The position numbers and the translations under genes were made by a program. This document shows, piece after piece, positions 1-11,109 of a stretch of 64,000 bases of DNA. The notes under the pieces were generated by a model. The model was not told the origin of the DNA and searched no databases. It was given only the letters and a program-made list of their open reading frames with translations. How positions within the stretch are numbered: the first letter of the stretch is position 1; every line of letters begins with the position of its first letter. Source of the DNA: Cyclobacteriaceae bacterium (GTDB lineage: Bacteria; Bacteroidota; Bacteroidia; Cytophagales; Cyclobacteriaceae); the NCBI GenBank assembly GCA_028285685.1, contig JANQOR010000037.1:62001-126000 (forward strand), given 5' to 3'.

Positions 1-1861
<1,861 letters not shown>

Positions 1862-1939
1862 ACTCTTAGATTAAGGTTGATTGAAATATACGGTTATTTT
1901 CGCTAAGTGGTAGCATTATTTATAAACAATTTTTCAACT

Positions 1940-3775
1940 ATGAAATATAATTTTATCAAGAAAGGCTTTTTCCCACTTTTATTTGTTGTTACGGGTCACT
2001 TTTTATGCGCCCAAACGTATTGGCAACAGCGCGTCGTATACCAGATGAATATCGATTTTGACGTCGAAAATCATCAATTCAAAGGTTCTCAGTCGATAAA
2101 ATATACTAATAACAGTCCTGATACGCTGTTTAACGTGTTCTACCACCTATATTTTAACGCCTTTCAACCAGAAAGCATGATGGATGTCAGAAGCAGGACA
2201 ATAGAGGATCCAGATAGTCGTGTAAGAGACAGAATTCAAAAATTGGATAATTCGCAGAAGGGATATCATAAAATAAACAAACTTGAACAAGACGGTTCTG
2301 CCATTGACTACAAAATTGAAGGAACTGTTGTGGAAGTCAAACTGGAAAAACCACTACTTCCTGGTGGTGAAACTCTCCTAACCATGGATTTCGAGAGTCA
2401 GGTTCCAATTCAAATCAGAAGAAGTGGAAGAAACAATAGAGAAGGTATTGATTATTCGATGGCTCAGTGGTTCCCAAAGCTTGCCGAGTACGATGAACGA
2501 GGGTGGCATGCTCACCCTTATGTAGGAAGAGAATTCTACGCTCCGTGGGGAGATTATGAAGTGAACCTTACCATTGATCGAGATTATGTAGTTGCTGCCA
2601 CAGGAGTACTCCAGAACCCAAATGAGATTGGATTCGGCTATGAAGATGAAGGAGTAGAAGTTAAGAAGAAAGGTAAAAAACTCACGTGGAAGTTCAAGGC
2701 GGAAAATGTTCACGATTTCGTGTGGGCAGCAGACCCTGATTACAAACATGTAATTAAGGATGTTCCCGGTGGACCTCAGTTGCATTTCTTTTACCAGGAG
2801 AGGCCAGAGACGAAGGAGTGGGAAAATCTTCCGGATTTGGCCGTCAAAGCCTTTCAATATATTGAAAAGAACTTCGGTGAATATCCCTACCCTCACTATT
2901 CCATTATCCAAGGTGGTGATGGCGGTATGGAATATCCCATGGCGACCTTAATTACTGGTCACCGAAATTTGAGAAGCCTAACCAGTGTTACAGTCCACGA
3001 AGCACTGCACAGTTGGTACCAAGGGTTGTTGGCCACTAATGAGAGCTATTTCGCATGGATGGACGAGGGATACACATCTTACGCAACGAGCCTGACAATG
3101 GCGCACGTGTTTGATGGTGAGGTCGATTGGTTTAACAATGGAAATTATGCTGGATATTATGCGCTTGCCAAAAGTGGCAAGGAAGAGCCAATGAGTACAC
3201 ATTCCGACCAATTCGAAACGAATTTCGCCTATGGTCGTGCGTCTTATTCCAAGGGAGCTGTCAGCATTGCCCAGCTAGGGTATATTATTGGTGAAGAAGC
3301 CAGGAACAAAACACTTCGTAAGTATTTCGATCAATGGAAGTTCAAGCATCCGGATTTGAATGACTTTGTTAGAGTTGCTGAGAAGACATCAGGACTAGAG
3401 CTCGATTGGTACTACGACTACTGGGTAAATTCTACTAAAACCATCGATTATGGAGTCAGTAAAGTTGAAGAATTTGACGGGAACGTTTTGGTCGAGGTGA
3501 TACGAGAAGGTGTTCTGCCGATGCCAATGGACGTAACAGTTACTTTTAAAGATGGATCTAAGAAAGTTTACTATGCCCCACTCTCTATCATGAGAGGCGA
3601 GAAACCCAATGAATCCGAACTCGAAAGAGTAGTGCTTCCGGATTGGAAATGGACGCATCCTAGTTACAACTTTCAAATAGACGGAAGTATGGACAATATC
3701 CAATCTATAGAAATTGATGATAGTGGACTCCTAGCGGATATCAATCGAGAGAATAATACCTGGACGAACAAATAG
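1940..3775 (+). CDS. M1-family zinc metallopeptidase, exported
   Basis: A secreted or periplasmic aminopeptidase-like zinc enzyme of 611 residues. The chosen ATG at 1940 begins a clear signal peptide (MKYNFIKKGFFPLLFVV, ending in FLCAQ); an in-frame GTG at 1907 would add 11 residues before it and is unlikely. The N-terminal beta-domain is followed by the exopeptidase-type motif GGMEYP (about residues 329-334) and the zinc site HEALH (about 353-357), with the third ligand in WMDEGY 18 residues further on, the standard M1 spacing. The usual GxMEN is GGMEYP here, as in many Bacteroidota M1 proteins. There is no T9SS sorting tail, so the protein is probably periplasmic or membrane-associated. It is convergent with the DUF1573 gene two bases away. 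Substrate unknown. Confidence 0.9.
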   Translation: MKYNFIKKGFFPLLFVVTGHFLCAQTYWQQRVVYQMNIDFDVENHQFKGSQSIKYTNNSPDTLFNVFYHLYFNAFQPESMMDVRSRTIEDPDSRVRDRIQKLDNSQKGYHKINKLEQDGSAIDYKIEGTVVEVKLEKPLLPGGETLLTMDFESQVPIQIRRSGRNNREGIDYSMAQWFPKLAEYDERGWHAHPYVGREFYAPWGDYEVNLTIDRDYVVAATGVLQNPNEIGFGYEDEGVEVKKKGKKLTWKFKAENVHDFVWAADPDYKHVIKDVPGGPQLHFFYQERPETKEWENLPDLAVKAFQYIEKNFGEYPYPHYSIIQGGDGGMEYPMATLITGHRNLRSLTSVTVHEALHSWYQGLLATNESYFAWMDEGYTSYATSLTMAHVFDGEVDWFNNGNYAGYYALAKSGKEEPMSTHSDQFETNFAYGRASYSKGAVSIAQLGYIIGEEARNKTLRKYFDQWKFKHPDLNDFVRVAEKTSGLELDWYYDYWVNSTKTIDYGVSKVEEFDGNVLVEVIREGVLPMPMDVTVTFKDGSKKVYYAPLSIMRGEKPNESELERVVLPDWKWTHPSYNFQIDGSMDNIQSIEIDDSGLLADINRENNTWTNK

Positions 3776-3777
3776 CT

Positions 3778-4860
3778 CTATCTGTTGACCTCCTCTTTCT
3801 GAATAGTGCCTTTGATGGTCACCATCTGAGTCGGTGAAACCGGATCGTTTGAAAAGATGGTGACCGTTTTGTATTGATTACCTCTCCTCCCACTTGTATC
3901 AAACTTTAATTTTAAGAGTTGGGATTTTCCCTTTTTCAAATCTTTAGATCTAACCTCGTACGCCACACAACTACAATTCGATTTTATCTTTCTAAAATTT
4001 AACTTCTTTTTACCTTGATTGGTAAGGTTAAATTCCGCTTCAACCAATTCTCCAGCAGCAACTTTACCAAAATCGAACACACGCTCTTCTATCTGTAGCT
4101 TAGGTGCTCTGTCAAGTTCTTCTGCGCTCATTTCAGGAAAGTGCTCCTCGATCGTAGAAATCACGTAGAATTGGTTTTTTTGAGTAAGTAAGGAATCTGT
4201 TTGGATGGTTATATTATCACTAAGAAAGCCGAGATCATTCTTCTTAACTGGGTCAAAGAAGATCTTCAACTCCCCCTTTTCCCCTGCGGCAATTTTTTCT
4301 GGTACTAAAACCACCTTCAAATGATCGGGCACCTCCATTAATTCGTGATAAAGTTTGATCGAATCGTCGCCAGCATTGAAGACATCAAAACTCTTCTCTG
4401 TTACCTTTTCTGTTGTGAACTTCCCAAAGTTGAGCGAACGATGCTTCAATCTAAGATTCCCTGTACTTATTGAATATTCCTCCAGAACGTTCCTTGGTTT
4501 GGGCTTCACAAAGCCAGTAATATAAAGTGTCTTTTGGAGGCCGTTGGAAGTAACGCGCAAAGACTTCTTAAACCTACCAGGCCTGTTTCTTGGATTGTAT
4601 CTCGCTTTAACAAATCCACTGCCACCAGGTGCTATCTCGTCTTTGGTCCAGCCAGGGGTGGTACATCCACAGGATGCCCTTACGTTAGTGATCTTTATCG
4701 GCTTATCTCCATCATTCACAAAATCAAAAGTCGTCTCTACATGTCCATCTTCTTCCCTTATTTCACCAAAATCATAGGTGTCGGATTCAAACTTAAGATT
4801 GCCCTGCCCGAAAGAAAAGCAAGCCATGAAGATCATCAACAATGCTATATAATGTTTCAT
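3778..4860 (-). CDS. Exported protein with repeated DUF1573 domains
   Basis: A 360-residue protein with an N-terminal signal peptide (MKHYIALLMIFMACFSFGQG). Two copies of the immunoglobulin-like DUF1573 fold can be read: one near residues 25-120 with YDFGEIREEDG and the CGCTTP turn, and one near 255-355 with FDFGKVAAGE and NCSCVAYEV. A more divergent copy lies between them (LNFGKFTTEKV). DUF1573 proteins are common in Bacteroidota envelopes; the fold resembles ASH/MSP-like domains, but no reaction is established. The gene is divergent from trpS with 82 bases between starts. Function is not assigned beyond a cell-envelope or periplasmic scaffold-like role, which is inference. Confidence 0.85.
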   Translation of the reverse strand: MKHYIALLMIFMACFSFGQGNLKFESDTYDFGEIREEDGHVETTFDFVNDGDKPIKITNVRASCGCTTPGWTKDEIAPGGSGFVKARYNPRNRPGRFKKSLRVTSNGLQKTLYITGFVKPKPRNVLEEYSISTGNLRLKHRSLNFGKFTTEKVTEKSFDVFNAGDDSIKLYHELMEVPDHLKVVLVPEKIAAGEKGELKIFFDPVKKNDLGFLSDNITIQTDSLLTQKNQFYVISTIEEHFPEMSAEELDRAPKLQIEERVFDFGKVAAGELVEAEFNLTNQGKKKLNFRKIKSNCSCVAYEVRSKDLKKGKSQLLKLKFDTSGRRGNQYKTVTIFSNDPVSPTQMVTIKGTIQKEEVNR

Positions 4861-4915
4861 TTTGAATTTCTGTTTATAGCGCTCTATTTAGAACGTAAAG
4901 GTTCAAATTTAATCG

Positions 4916-4923
4916 TAGGTTTG
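4916..4923 (+). promoter_or_regulatory. Candidate -7 promoter element of trpS
   Basis: TAGGTTTG matches the Bacteroidota -7 consensus TAnnTTTG exactly and lies 19 bases before the trpS ATG. No matching TTG -33 element is visible at 19-21 bases upstream, so the call rests on the -7 box and its position. Confidence 0.4.
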
Positions 4924-4942
4924 CACAAATTTTTTTCAAAAA

Positions 4943-5914
4943 ATGGCTAGAATTCTTACAGGCATCCAAAGTTCGGGTAAACCACATCTTGGGAATCTCA
5001 TGGGTGCTATTTTGCCAGCGATTGAACTATCCAAAAACGAAGAAAATGAGTCTTTCTTTTTCATTGCAGATCTTCACTCGCTTACTACCATAAAAGACCC
5101 AAAACTCAGGGTGGAGAACACGAATGCAGTAGCAGCAGCATGGTTGGCTTGTGGTTTTGACACAGTAAAAAATGTTTTCTATAGACAGTCAAGGATTCCG
5201 ATGGTGTGTGAGTTAACATGGTATCTTAACTGCTTTACACCGTATCCAATGCTTGCGAATGCCACTTCATTTAAGGACAAGGCTGACAGGCTTTCAGATG
5301 TAAATGCAGGGATATTCGACTATCCTGTCCTTATGGCCTCAGACATTCTTCTCTACGATGCAGACTTTGTGCCTGTTGGAAAAGATCAAAAACAGCATTT
5401 GGAAATTACCCGTGATCTTGCAAAAGGATTTAATGGTCAATTCGGGGAGACATTCGTAGTGCCGGAACCTCTGATTGACAATAGAGTTATGACAATCCCT
5501 GGTACAGATGGTCAGAAAATGAGTAAAAGTTATGGTAACATTATAGACGTTTTTTTACCTGAAAAGCAGCTTCGAAAGAATGTGATGAAAATCGTAACTG
5601 ATAGTATACCGATGGAAGAACCAAAAAATCCTGACACTTGCAATGTTTTTGCGATCTATCAGTTATTAGCAACAGAAGATCAGACAAGAGTGATGCGCGG
5701 GAACTATGAAGGTGGGAATTATGGATATGGTCATGCAAAAGAAGAGTTATTCGAACTCCTGAATAGTAGATTCAGCAAAGAACGAGAGGTTTATGATCAC
5801 TACATGAATAACCTCGATGAATTGGAAAGAAAACTAAATGAGGGTGAAGAGAAGGCTGAAACATTTGCGTCAGACGTACTTAATCGAGTAAAAACACAAT
5901 TGGGTTTCGTTTAA
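4943..5914 (+). CDS. trpS: Tryptophanyl-tRNA synthetase
   Basis: Class Ic aminoacyl-tRNA synthetase that charges tRNA-Trp, 323 residues, the normal bacterial length. The N-terminal ILTGIQSSGKPHLGN contains the HIGH-equivalent PHLGN (residues 14-18), and DGQKMSKSYGN contains the KMSKS loop (about 192-196). The ATG at 4943 gives the expected start (MARILTGIQ). The gene follows a divergent intergenic region shared with the DUF1573 gene and is followed after 10 bases by phosphoglucomutase on the same strand, so the two are probably co-transcribed. Confidence 0.96.
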   Translation: MARILTGIQSSGKPHLGNLMGAILPAIELSKNEENESFFFIADLHSLTTIKDPKLRVENTNAVAAAWLACGFDTVKNVFYRQSRIPMVCELTWYLNCFTPYPMLANATSFKDKADRLSDVNAGIFDYPVLMASDILLYDADFVPVGKDQKQHLEITRDLAKGFNGQFGETFVVPEPLIDNRVMTIPGTDGQKMSKSYGNIIDVFLPEKQLRKNVMKIVTDSIPMEEPKNPDTCNVFAIYQLLATEDQTRVMRGNYEGGNYGYGHAKEELFELLNSRFSKEREVYDHYMNNLDELERKLNEGEEKAETFASDVLNRVKTQLGFV

Positions 5915-5924
5915 CCAGAAGGAC

Positions 5925-7628
5925 ATGAATGCACAATTAAAAGCAGAGGAGTGGCTTAGATCCGCAAGTCTCGACGAAGAGTCTCGACAAGAAATTACGA
6001 GAATGGCCGAAAGCGATTTAGAGGAAGCGTTCTACAAAAATCTTGAATTTGGTACAGGTGGATTGAGAGGAATAATGGGCGTCGGGTCCAATCGAATTAA
6101 TAAATATACGATTGGAATGGCTACACAAGGTTTTGCTAACTACTTAAAAGAATCCAATCAGGGAAAGATCTCAGTGGCAGTGGCACATGACAGTAGAAAC
6201 AATAGCAAGGCTCTAGCAAAGATCACGGCAGAGGTTTTCTCGGCAAATGGCATCAACGTATACCTATTTGAAGATCTTAGACCAACCCCCGAACTTTCTT
6301 TTGCAATACGTCATTTGAAATGTGCAGGTGGTGTGGTGTTAACAGCTTCTCACAATCCAAGAGAATACAACGGATACAAAGCCTATTGGTCAGATGGCGC
6401 ACAATTGATCACACCTCATGACACTAACGTAATCGACCATGTTAACGAGATATCAAGCCTGGACGATGTTGATTTTAGTCCGAATCCTGACTTGATAGAA
6501 CTTGTAGGCGAGAGATTAGATCAAGCCTACCTTGAAATGATCAAGGGATTGACGCTTTCCAGCAAATCAATCAAGAATCAAAAAGATTTGAAAATCGTCT
6601 TTTCTCCAATTCATGGCACAGGTATCACCTTAATACCAAGAGTTTTGAATGAACTTGGTTTTGAGAATGTTCATATCGTAGAAGAGCAGAGCAATCCGGA
6701 TGGGAATTTTCCAACTGTAGTGTATCCTAATCCTGAAGAAGAGGAAGCAATGACCCTGGCTCTGCAAAAAGCCAAAGAGATCAATGCAGACCTTGTTATG
6801 GCGACAGATCCTGACTCAGACCGTGTTGGCATAGCATTGAAAAATTCCAAAGGCGAGTACCAATTGTTGAATGGCAATCAAACAGGTGTTTTAATTGTCT
6901 ATTACCTGCTCAAGAAATGGGAAGAGGCCGGGTTCAATGGTGATGAGTTCATTGTGAAGACCATTGTGACAACAGAACTTATCAAAGACATTGCCGATGA
7001 TTTCAAAATAAACTGCTACGACACACTCACAGGCTTCAAGCACATTGCTGCCTTGATTGCTAAACTTGAGGGAAAGGAAACATTTATTGGAGGTGGTGAG
7101 GAGAGCTACGGATATATGATTGGTGACAAGGTCCGGGACAAGGACGCAGTTGCTAGTTGTGTAATTATCGCGGAGATGACTGCATGGGCAATTGACCAGG
7201 GAAAATCCCTTTTTGACATACTACTGGATATATATCAGAAGTACGGTTTGTATCATGAAGCACTTAAGTCGGTAGTAAAAAAGGGAATGAGTGGAGCAGA
7301 AGAGATCCAGGAAATGATGAAGCAGTTCAGGGAAAACCCTCCAAAAAATTTAGCAGGATCAGAAGTGAAGTCCATTGTTGATTACCAACTTGGTGTCAAA
7401 AGAAATATGAGGAGTGGCTCTTCGGAAAATCTCACGATCCCTCAATCAAATGTACTTCAATACGAAACCCAGGACGGCACCAAAGTGAGCGTAAGACCCT
7501 CAGGTACAGAGCCTAAGATAAAGTTCTATTTTTCTGTAAAATCTGATACTGAATGGTCTGATTATGATTCTGCGCTGGAAAAGCTCAAAAATAAAGTGCA
7601 TAAGTTACTGGTAGACTTGGGTTTATGA
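5925..7628 (+). CDS. Phosphoglucomutase/phosphomannomutase (alpha-D-phosphohexomutase)
   Basis: A 567-residue enzyme that interconverts hexose 1- and 6-phosphates. The four domain signatures of the family are in order: the phosphoserine loop TASHNPREYNGYK (serine near residue 143), the metal-binding DPDSDRVG (near 295), the sugar-binding GGEESYG, and the C-terminal phosphate-binding RPSGTEPKIKFY (near 525). Length and motif style fit the PgcA/phosphoglucomutase-2 type. It lies directly behind trpS, with no room for a strong independent promoter. It supplies glucose 1-phosphate for envelope sugars and glycogen; whether glucose or mannose is preferred cannot be read from the sequence. Confidence 0.93.
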   Translation: MNAQLKAEEWLRSASLDEESRQEITRMAESDLEEAFYKNLEFGTGGLRGIMGVGSNRINKYTIGMATQGFANYLKESNQGKISVAVAHDSRNNSKALAKITAEVFSANGINVYLFEDLRPTPELSFAIRHLKCAGGVVLTASHNPREYNGYKAYWSDGAQLITPHDTNVIDHVNEISSLDDVDFSPNPDLIELVGERLDQAYLEMIKGLTLSSKSIKNQKDLKIVFSPIHGTGITLIPRVLNELGFENVHIVEEQSNPDGNFPTVVYPNPEEEEAMTLALQKAKEINADLVMATDPDSDRVGIALKNSKGEYQLLNGNQTGVLIVYYLLKKWEEAGFNGDEFIVKTIVTTELIKDIADDFKINCYDTLTGFKHIAALIAKLEGKETFIGGGEESYGYMIGDKVRDKDAVASCVIIAEMTAWAIDQGKSLFDILLDIYQKYGLYHEALKSVVKKGMSGAEEIQEMMKQFRENPPKNLAGSEVKSIVDYQLGVKRNMRSGSSENLTIPQSNVLQYETQDGTKVSVRPSGTEPKIKFYFSVKSDTEWSDYDSALEKLKNKVHKLLVDLGL

Positions 7629-7643
7629 TCCAAATTTTATTTA

Positions 7644-7674
7644 TTGCATTAAACCAAGCAAAAGTGTTAATTTG
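7644..7674 (+). promoter_or_regulatory. Candidate promoter of the exchanger-pgi pair
   Basis: A TTG at 7644-7646 is followed after 20 bases by TTAATTTG at 7667-7674. This matches the Bacteroidota promoter (TTG, 19-21 bases, TAnnTTTG) with one mismatch in the -7 box. It lies in the 121-base spacer behind phosphoglucomutase, 75 bases before the exchanger start. Confidence 0.4.
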
Positions 7675-7749
7675 CAGGACTTTTGAATGTGTTTTATGTG
7701 CTTAGACTGTCATTCAAAAGAAGCTGGTCACCTATAACCAAATAGAGAT

Positions 7750-8754
7750 TTGAGCGTAGCACTTAATTTTATACTCGTTGTTGTCGGGTTTGTTCTTCTG
7801 ATAAAAGGGGCAGACTACCTTGTCAACGGAGCCTCATCATTAGCCAAAAGGTTCAATGTTTCAGACATTGCTATAGGTCTGACCGTAGTTGCTATGGGAA
7901 CATCAGCCCCAGAGCTTGTCGTCAATATAATCTCTGGTGGAGTTCAAGATGGTAATTCAGGCGCTAACGAAGTTGTGTTTGGAAATATCATCGGGTCCAA
8001 TATATTCAATACCTTTCTCATTCTAGGAATTGCTAGCATTATCTATCCCTTGACCGTTGAAAGAAATGCTCTTTGGAAAGAAGTACCTTATTCCCTTCTG
8101 GCAACATTTATCTTTTTTATCCTGGTGAATGATGCTATGTTTTTCGGTGCAGAGACCAATGGATTAAATGCTCGGGACGGTGCCATCCTTCTCGTCATGT
8201 TCTCTTTGTTCCTGATTTACATTTTCATGAATTTGAGAAGGAATCCTGAAGCAGAATCGGAAGACATAGAAATGTATGGAAGCCTAAAAACGACGGTTAT
8301 GCTTGTTTTGGGAATCGTTGGTCTAGTCTTTGGCGGCAATCTGATCGTAGAGAATGCTATAAAGATCGCCAAATTCTTTGAGGTTAGCGATAAACTGATT
8401 GGCCTGACGATAATTGCAGCAGGCACCTCTCTACCAGAGCTAGCTACCTCGGCAGTGGCTGCCTTTCATAAGAAATCTGACTTGGCCGTTGGAAATATAG
8501 TAGGATCCAATATTTTCAACCTACTACTTGTCCTTGGGGTTACATCGATCGTACACTCACCGTTGACTTACACACCAGAATTGAACATCGACTTGTACCT
8601 TGTGATGCTTGGCACCTTCATGTTATTCATTTTCATGTTTACCCTCGCCAAGTATAAACTTGATAGAGCAGAAGGTGGTATTTATCTAATAGGATTCTTC
8701 GCTTATAGTTACTATCTGTTTGTCCGAGAAGGGATTTTTCCATCATTCTTTTAA
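7750..8754 (+). CDS. Na+/Ca2+ exchanger family protein (CaCA superfamily, YrbG-like)
   Basis: A 334-residue inner-membrane antiporter with about ten transmembrane segments and the internal duplication of the family. The alpha-1 repeat reads AMGTSAPELVVN (near residue 51) followed by GNIIGSNIFN; the alpha-2 repeat reads AGTSLPELATS (near 225) followed by GNIVGSNIFN. These acidic and polar residues form the cation sites. The start is TTG at 7750: an in-frame stop lies a few codons upstream and no better start precedes the first membrane helix. pgi follows 18 bases later. It probably exports calcium or another divalent cation in exchange for sodium or protons; ion specificity cannot be read here. 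Confidence 0.92.
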   Translation: MSVALNFILVVVGFVLLIKGADYLVNGASSLAKRFNVSDIAIGLTVVAMGTSAPELVVNIISGGVQDGNSGANEVVFGNIIGSNIFNTFLILGIASIIYPLTVERNALWKEVPYSLLATFIFFILVNDAMFFGAETNGLNARDGAILLVMFSLFLIYIFMNLRRNPEAESEDIEMYGSLKTTVMLVLGIVGLVFGGNLIVENAIKIAKFFEVSDKLIGLTIIAAGTSLPELATSAVAAFHKKSDLAVGNIVGSNIFNLLLVLGVTSIVHSPLTYTPELNIDLYLVMLGTFMLFIFMFTLAKYKLDRAEGGIYLIGFFAYSYYLFVREGIFPSFF

Positions 8755-8772
8755 TCATCTAATAGCGGGCAA

Positions 8773-10389
8773 ATGCTACCGAAAGTAAACCCAACGACTA
8801 CAAGGTCCTGGGCAGAATTAAGTATACTCAGCAGAGAGTCGAATAATACCATTCAAGACCTCTTCCAAGAGGACCCTGAAAGGGTCAACAAATTTTCTTT
8901 TGATGTTAACTCCACATACTTCGACTTTTCCAAGAATAACGTAAGTGATGACGTTTCAAGAACTCTGATTGAGTTAGCCAATGAATGTGAGCTCCCAAGG
9001 GCCATAGAGGCCATGTTTCAAGGTGAAGAAATAAACCAAACGGAAAAGCGGGCTGTTTTACACACTGAACTTCGAAGTCTATCGACAAAGAGTGCTCATT
9101 CCGAATTAGTATTAACCGAATTAGACAAGGTCAAGAAATTCTCGAATCAAGTGGGTGCCGGTGAATGGAAGGGCCATTCCGGCAAGGAAATTACGGACAT
9201 TGTGAATATCGGAATTGGTGGTTCCGACTTAGGTCCGAAGATGATAACGCATGCTCTTCGGCCTTTTTGGAAGTCAATTAAGCCACATTTTGTTTCAAAT
9301 GTAGATGCCCAACAACTCAAGGAGGAACTAGACGGATTGAACCCCGAAACAACCCTTTTCATTATTGCTTCGAAGACGTTCTCAACGCAGGAGACAATGA
9401 CGAACGCTGAGAGTGCCAAGTCGTGGTTTCTTGAGAATGGAGGACACGAATCAGTCATTTCAAGACACTTTGTAGCTGTCAGTACCAATGAAAAAGCCGT
9501 TAACTCCTTTGGGATCTCCTCGGAAAACATGTTTCAGTTCTGGGATTGGGTTGGCGGAAGATATTCTCTGTGGTCCAGCATCGGTCTGGTAATAGCATGT
9601 GTGATCGGATACCAGAATTTTGAACAATTACTTCTTGGAGCTGAGGAAATGGACAAACACTTCCGAGATTCACCACTTGAAAAAAATGTTCCGGTAATTG
9701 CCGCGCTAATTGGTGTTTGGTACAACAACTTTCTTGGATATGACTCCCATGCAATTTTACCCTATGATCATAGGCTAAGGTTCCTCGCCTCCTACCTACA
9801 ACAAGCGGATATGGAAAGCAATGGCAAGTCCGTTGATCGTCAAGGTAATTCCGTTTCATATCAAACCGGACCAATCATTTGGGGTGAGGCAGGGACAAAC
9901 GGACAACATGCTTTTTATCAACTTATTCATCAGGGCACCAAAATTGTACCTTGCGATTTTATTATGATTGCTAATCCTGAACATGATTATGTCGACCATC
10001 ATCAGAAGTTGCTTTCCAATTTCCTTGCGCAGACGGAGGCTTTGTTAAAAGGCAAAGCAAAAAAGGAGGTAATGGCTGAATTGAAGGAGTCAAATAGCCA
10101 TGGACATGACATCATACCGTACAAGGTATTTGATGGAAACAGACCAACTACCTCAATATTAATTGATGAATTGACGCCCTTCAACCTGGGTCTGTTGGTG
10201 GCTTTTTACGAACATAAGATCTTTACACAGGGCGTGATCTGGAATATCTTCAGTTTCGATCAATGGGGGGTTGAACTTGGGAAACAATTAGCAAAACCCA
10301 TCCTTTCCGAGATCCAAGAAGAGAAACATGGCGCACATGACCTCTCGACTAGTCAGCTTATGAAGAGGTATCAAGACATGCGAAGGTAG
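8773..10389 (+). CDS. pgi: Glucose-6-phosphate isomerase
   Basis: Cytoplasmic glycolytic enzyme interconverting glucose 6-phosphate and fructose 6-phosphate, 538 residues. It shows the SIS-fold motif GIGGSDLGPKM (near residue 147), DWVGGRYSLWSSIGL, the signature GEAGTNGQHAFYQLIHQG (near 371; the usual proline is alanine here), and the C-terminal QWGVELGKQLA with the catalytic lysine. The ATG start gives a normal N-terminus. Its last 19 bases overlap the end of the convergent TrmH-type methyltransferase gene. It probably shares a transcript with the exchanger. Confidence 0.96.
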   Translation: MLPKVNPTTTRSWAELSILSRESNNTIQDLFQEDPERVNKFSFDVNSTYFDFSKNNVSDDVSRTLIELANECELPRAIEAMFQGEEINQTEKRAVLHTELRSLSTKSAHSELVLTELDKVKKFSNQVGAGEWKGHSGKEITDIVNIGIGGSDLGPKMITHALRPFWKSIKPHFVSNVDAQQLKEELDGLNPETTLFIIASKTFSTQETMTNAESAKSWFLENGGHESVISRHFVAVSTNEKAVNSFGISSENMFQFWDWVGGRYSLWSSIGLVIACVIGYQNFEQLLLGAEEMDKHFRDSPLEKNVPVIAALIGVWYNNFLGYDSHAILPYDHRLRFLASYLQQADMESNGKSVDRQGNSVSYQTGPIIWGEAGTNGQHAFYQLIHQGTKIVPCDFIMIANPEHDYVDHHQKLLSNFLAQTEALLKGKAKKEVMAELKESNSHGHDIIPYKVFDGNRPTTSILIDELTPFNLGLLVAFYEHKIFTQGVIWNIFSFDQWGVELGKQLAKPILSEIQEEKHGAHDLSTSQLMKRYQDMRR

Positions 10390-11105
10390 CTGGCAATTAC
10401 ACCAGTAGCTATGGCCACATTTAATGATTCTGCATTGCCGTACCTAGGCACGTTGATAGAATGATCCAACGTGGATGTTACTCCACTAGAAATTCCATGG
10501 GACTCACTCCCCATAACGATTATTGATGGTTGATCGATTTTCGCTTCGAAAAGGTTAAGGCCATTCATGTCTGCGCCATATTTAGTCAAAGTTGTTACTT
10601 TTAGAAAATCTTCCAGTTCAGCATAATAAATCTGCATCCGGGTAAAGGAACCCATCGTGCTATTTACAACCTTCGGGTTGTAAAGTTCAGCGGAATCTGA
10701 CGAGCAAACAAGTTGATCAAAGCCGAACCACTCCAGCGTCCTAATGATGGTGCCCAAATTCCCGGGGTCCCTAATTCCATCCAATGCGAAAATCTGTCTA
10801 TTTGAGTCGATTTCAACTTTGTTCAGGTCCATTGTCTGCAAGACAGCAAGACACGTGTTATTGCTTTTAAACGTCCCAGCCTCGGCCAATACACTCTCAT
10901 CTACTATTGTAACATTTTGATCTTGTAATGCCTCATGATTTATCCTGCAAAAAGATTCAGTGGCTAGAATTACATCGATCACATAATTAGATTTGACAGA
11001 CTCTAGCACATTTTTTGCACCTTCGATCATAAAGCGTTTTTCTCGCAACCTGTACTTCTTAACTTTGAGGGATTTAATAGATTTTAGTTCGTTTTTTGAG
11101 ATCAT
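10371..11105 (-). CDS. TrmH/SpoU-family RNA 2'-O-methyltransferase
   Basis: A 244-residue SPOUT methyltransferase with an N-terminal RNA-binding substrate domain (about 1-95) and a knotted catalytic domain. Motif 1 reads LDGIRDPGNLGTIIRT, motif 2 IIVMGSESHGIS, and motif 3 VPRYGNAESLNVAIATGV, with the asparagine, glutamate and serine of the family. It transfers methyl from AdoMet to a ribose 2'-OH in rRNA or tRNA; which position cannot be told. The gene end overlaps pgi by 19 bases on the opposite strand, and its start is separated by only 4 bases from the start of the divergent BamA-like gene. Confidence 0.92.
   Translation of the reverse strand: MISKNELKSIKSLKVKKYRLREKRFMIEGAKNVLESVKSNYVIDVILATESFCRINHEALQDQNVTIVDESVLAEAGTFKSNNTCLAVLQTMDLNKVEIDSNRQIFALDGIRDPGNLGTIIRTLEWFGFDQLVCSSDSAELYNPKVVNSTMGSFTRMQIYYAELEDFLKVTTLTKYGADMNGLNLFEAKIDQPSIIVMGSESHGISSGVTSTLDHSINVPRYGNAESLNVAIATGVIASYLRMS
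11060..11067 (+). promoter_or_regulatory. Candidate -7 element for the BamA-like gene, inside the methyltransferase gene
   Basis: TAACTTTG is an exact TAnnTTTG match, 42 bases before the proposed TTG start of the outer-membrane protein and within codons of the divergent methyltransferase. No TTG -33 box is evident (TTT occurs at about the right distance). The 4-base space between the two starts forces promoters into coding DNA. Confidence 0.3.
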
Positions 11106-11109
11106 TGCC

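Noticed and set aside
2378..2911. 177-residue antisense frame within the M1 peptidase gene
   Set aside because: Overlaps the conserved catalytic region of a clear gene and shows no own motifs.
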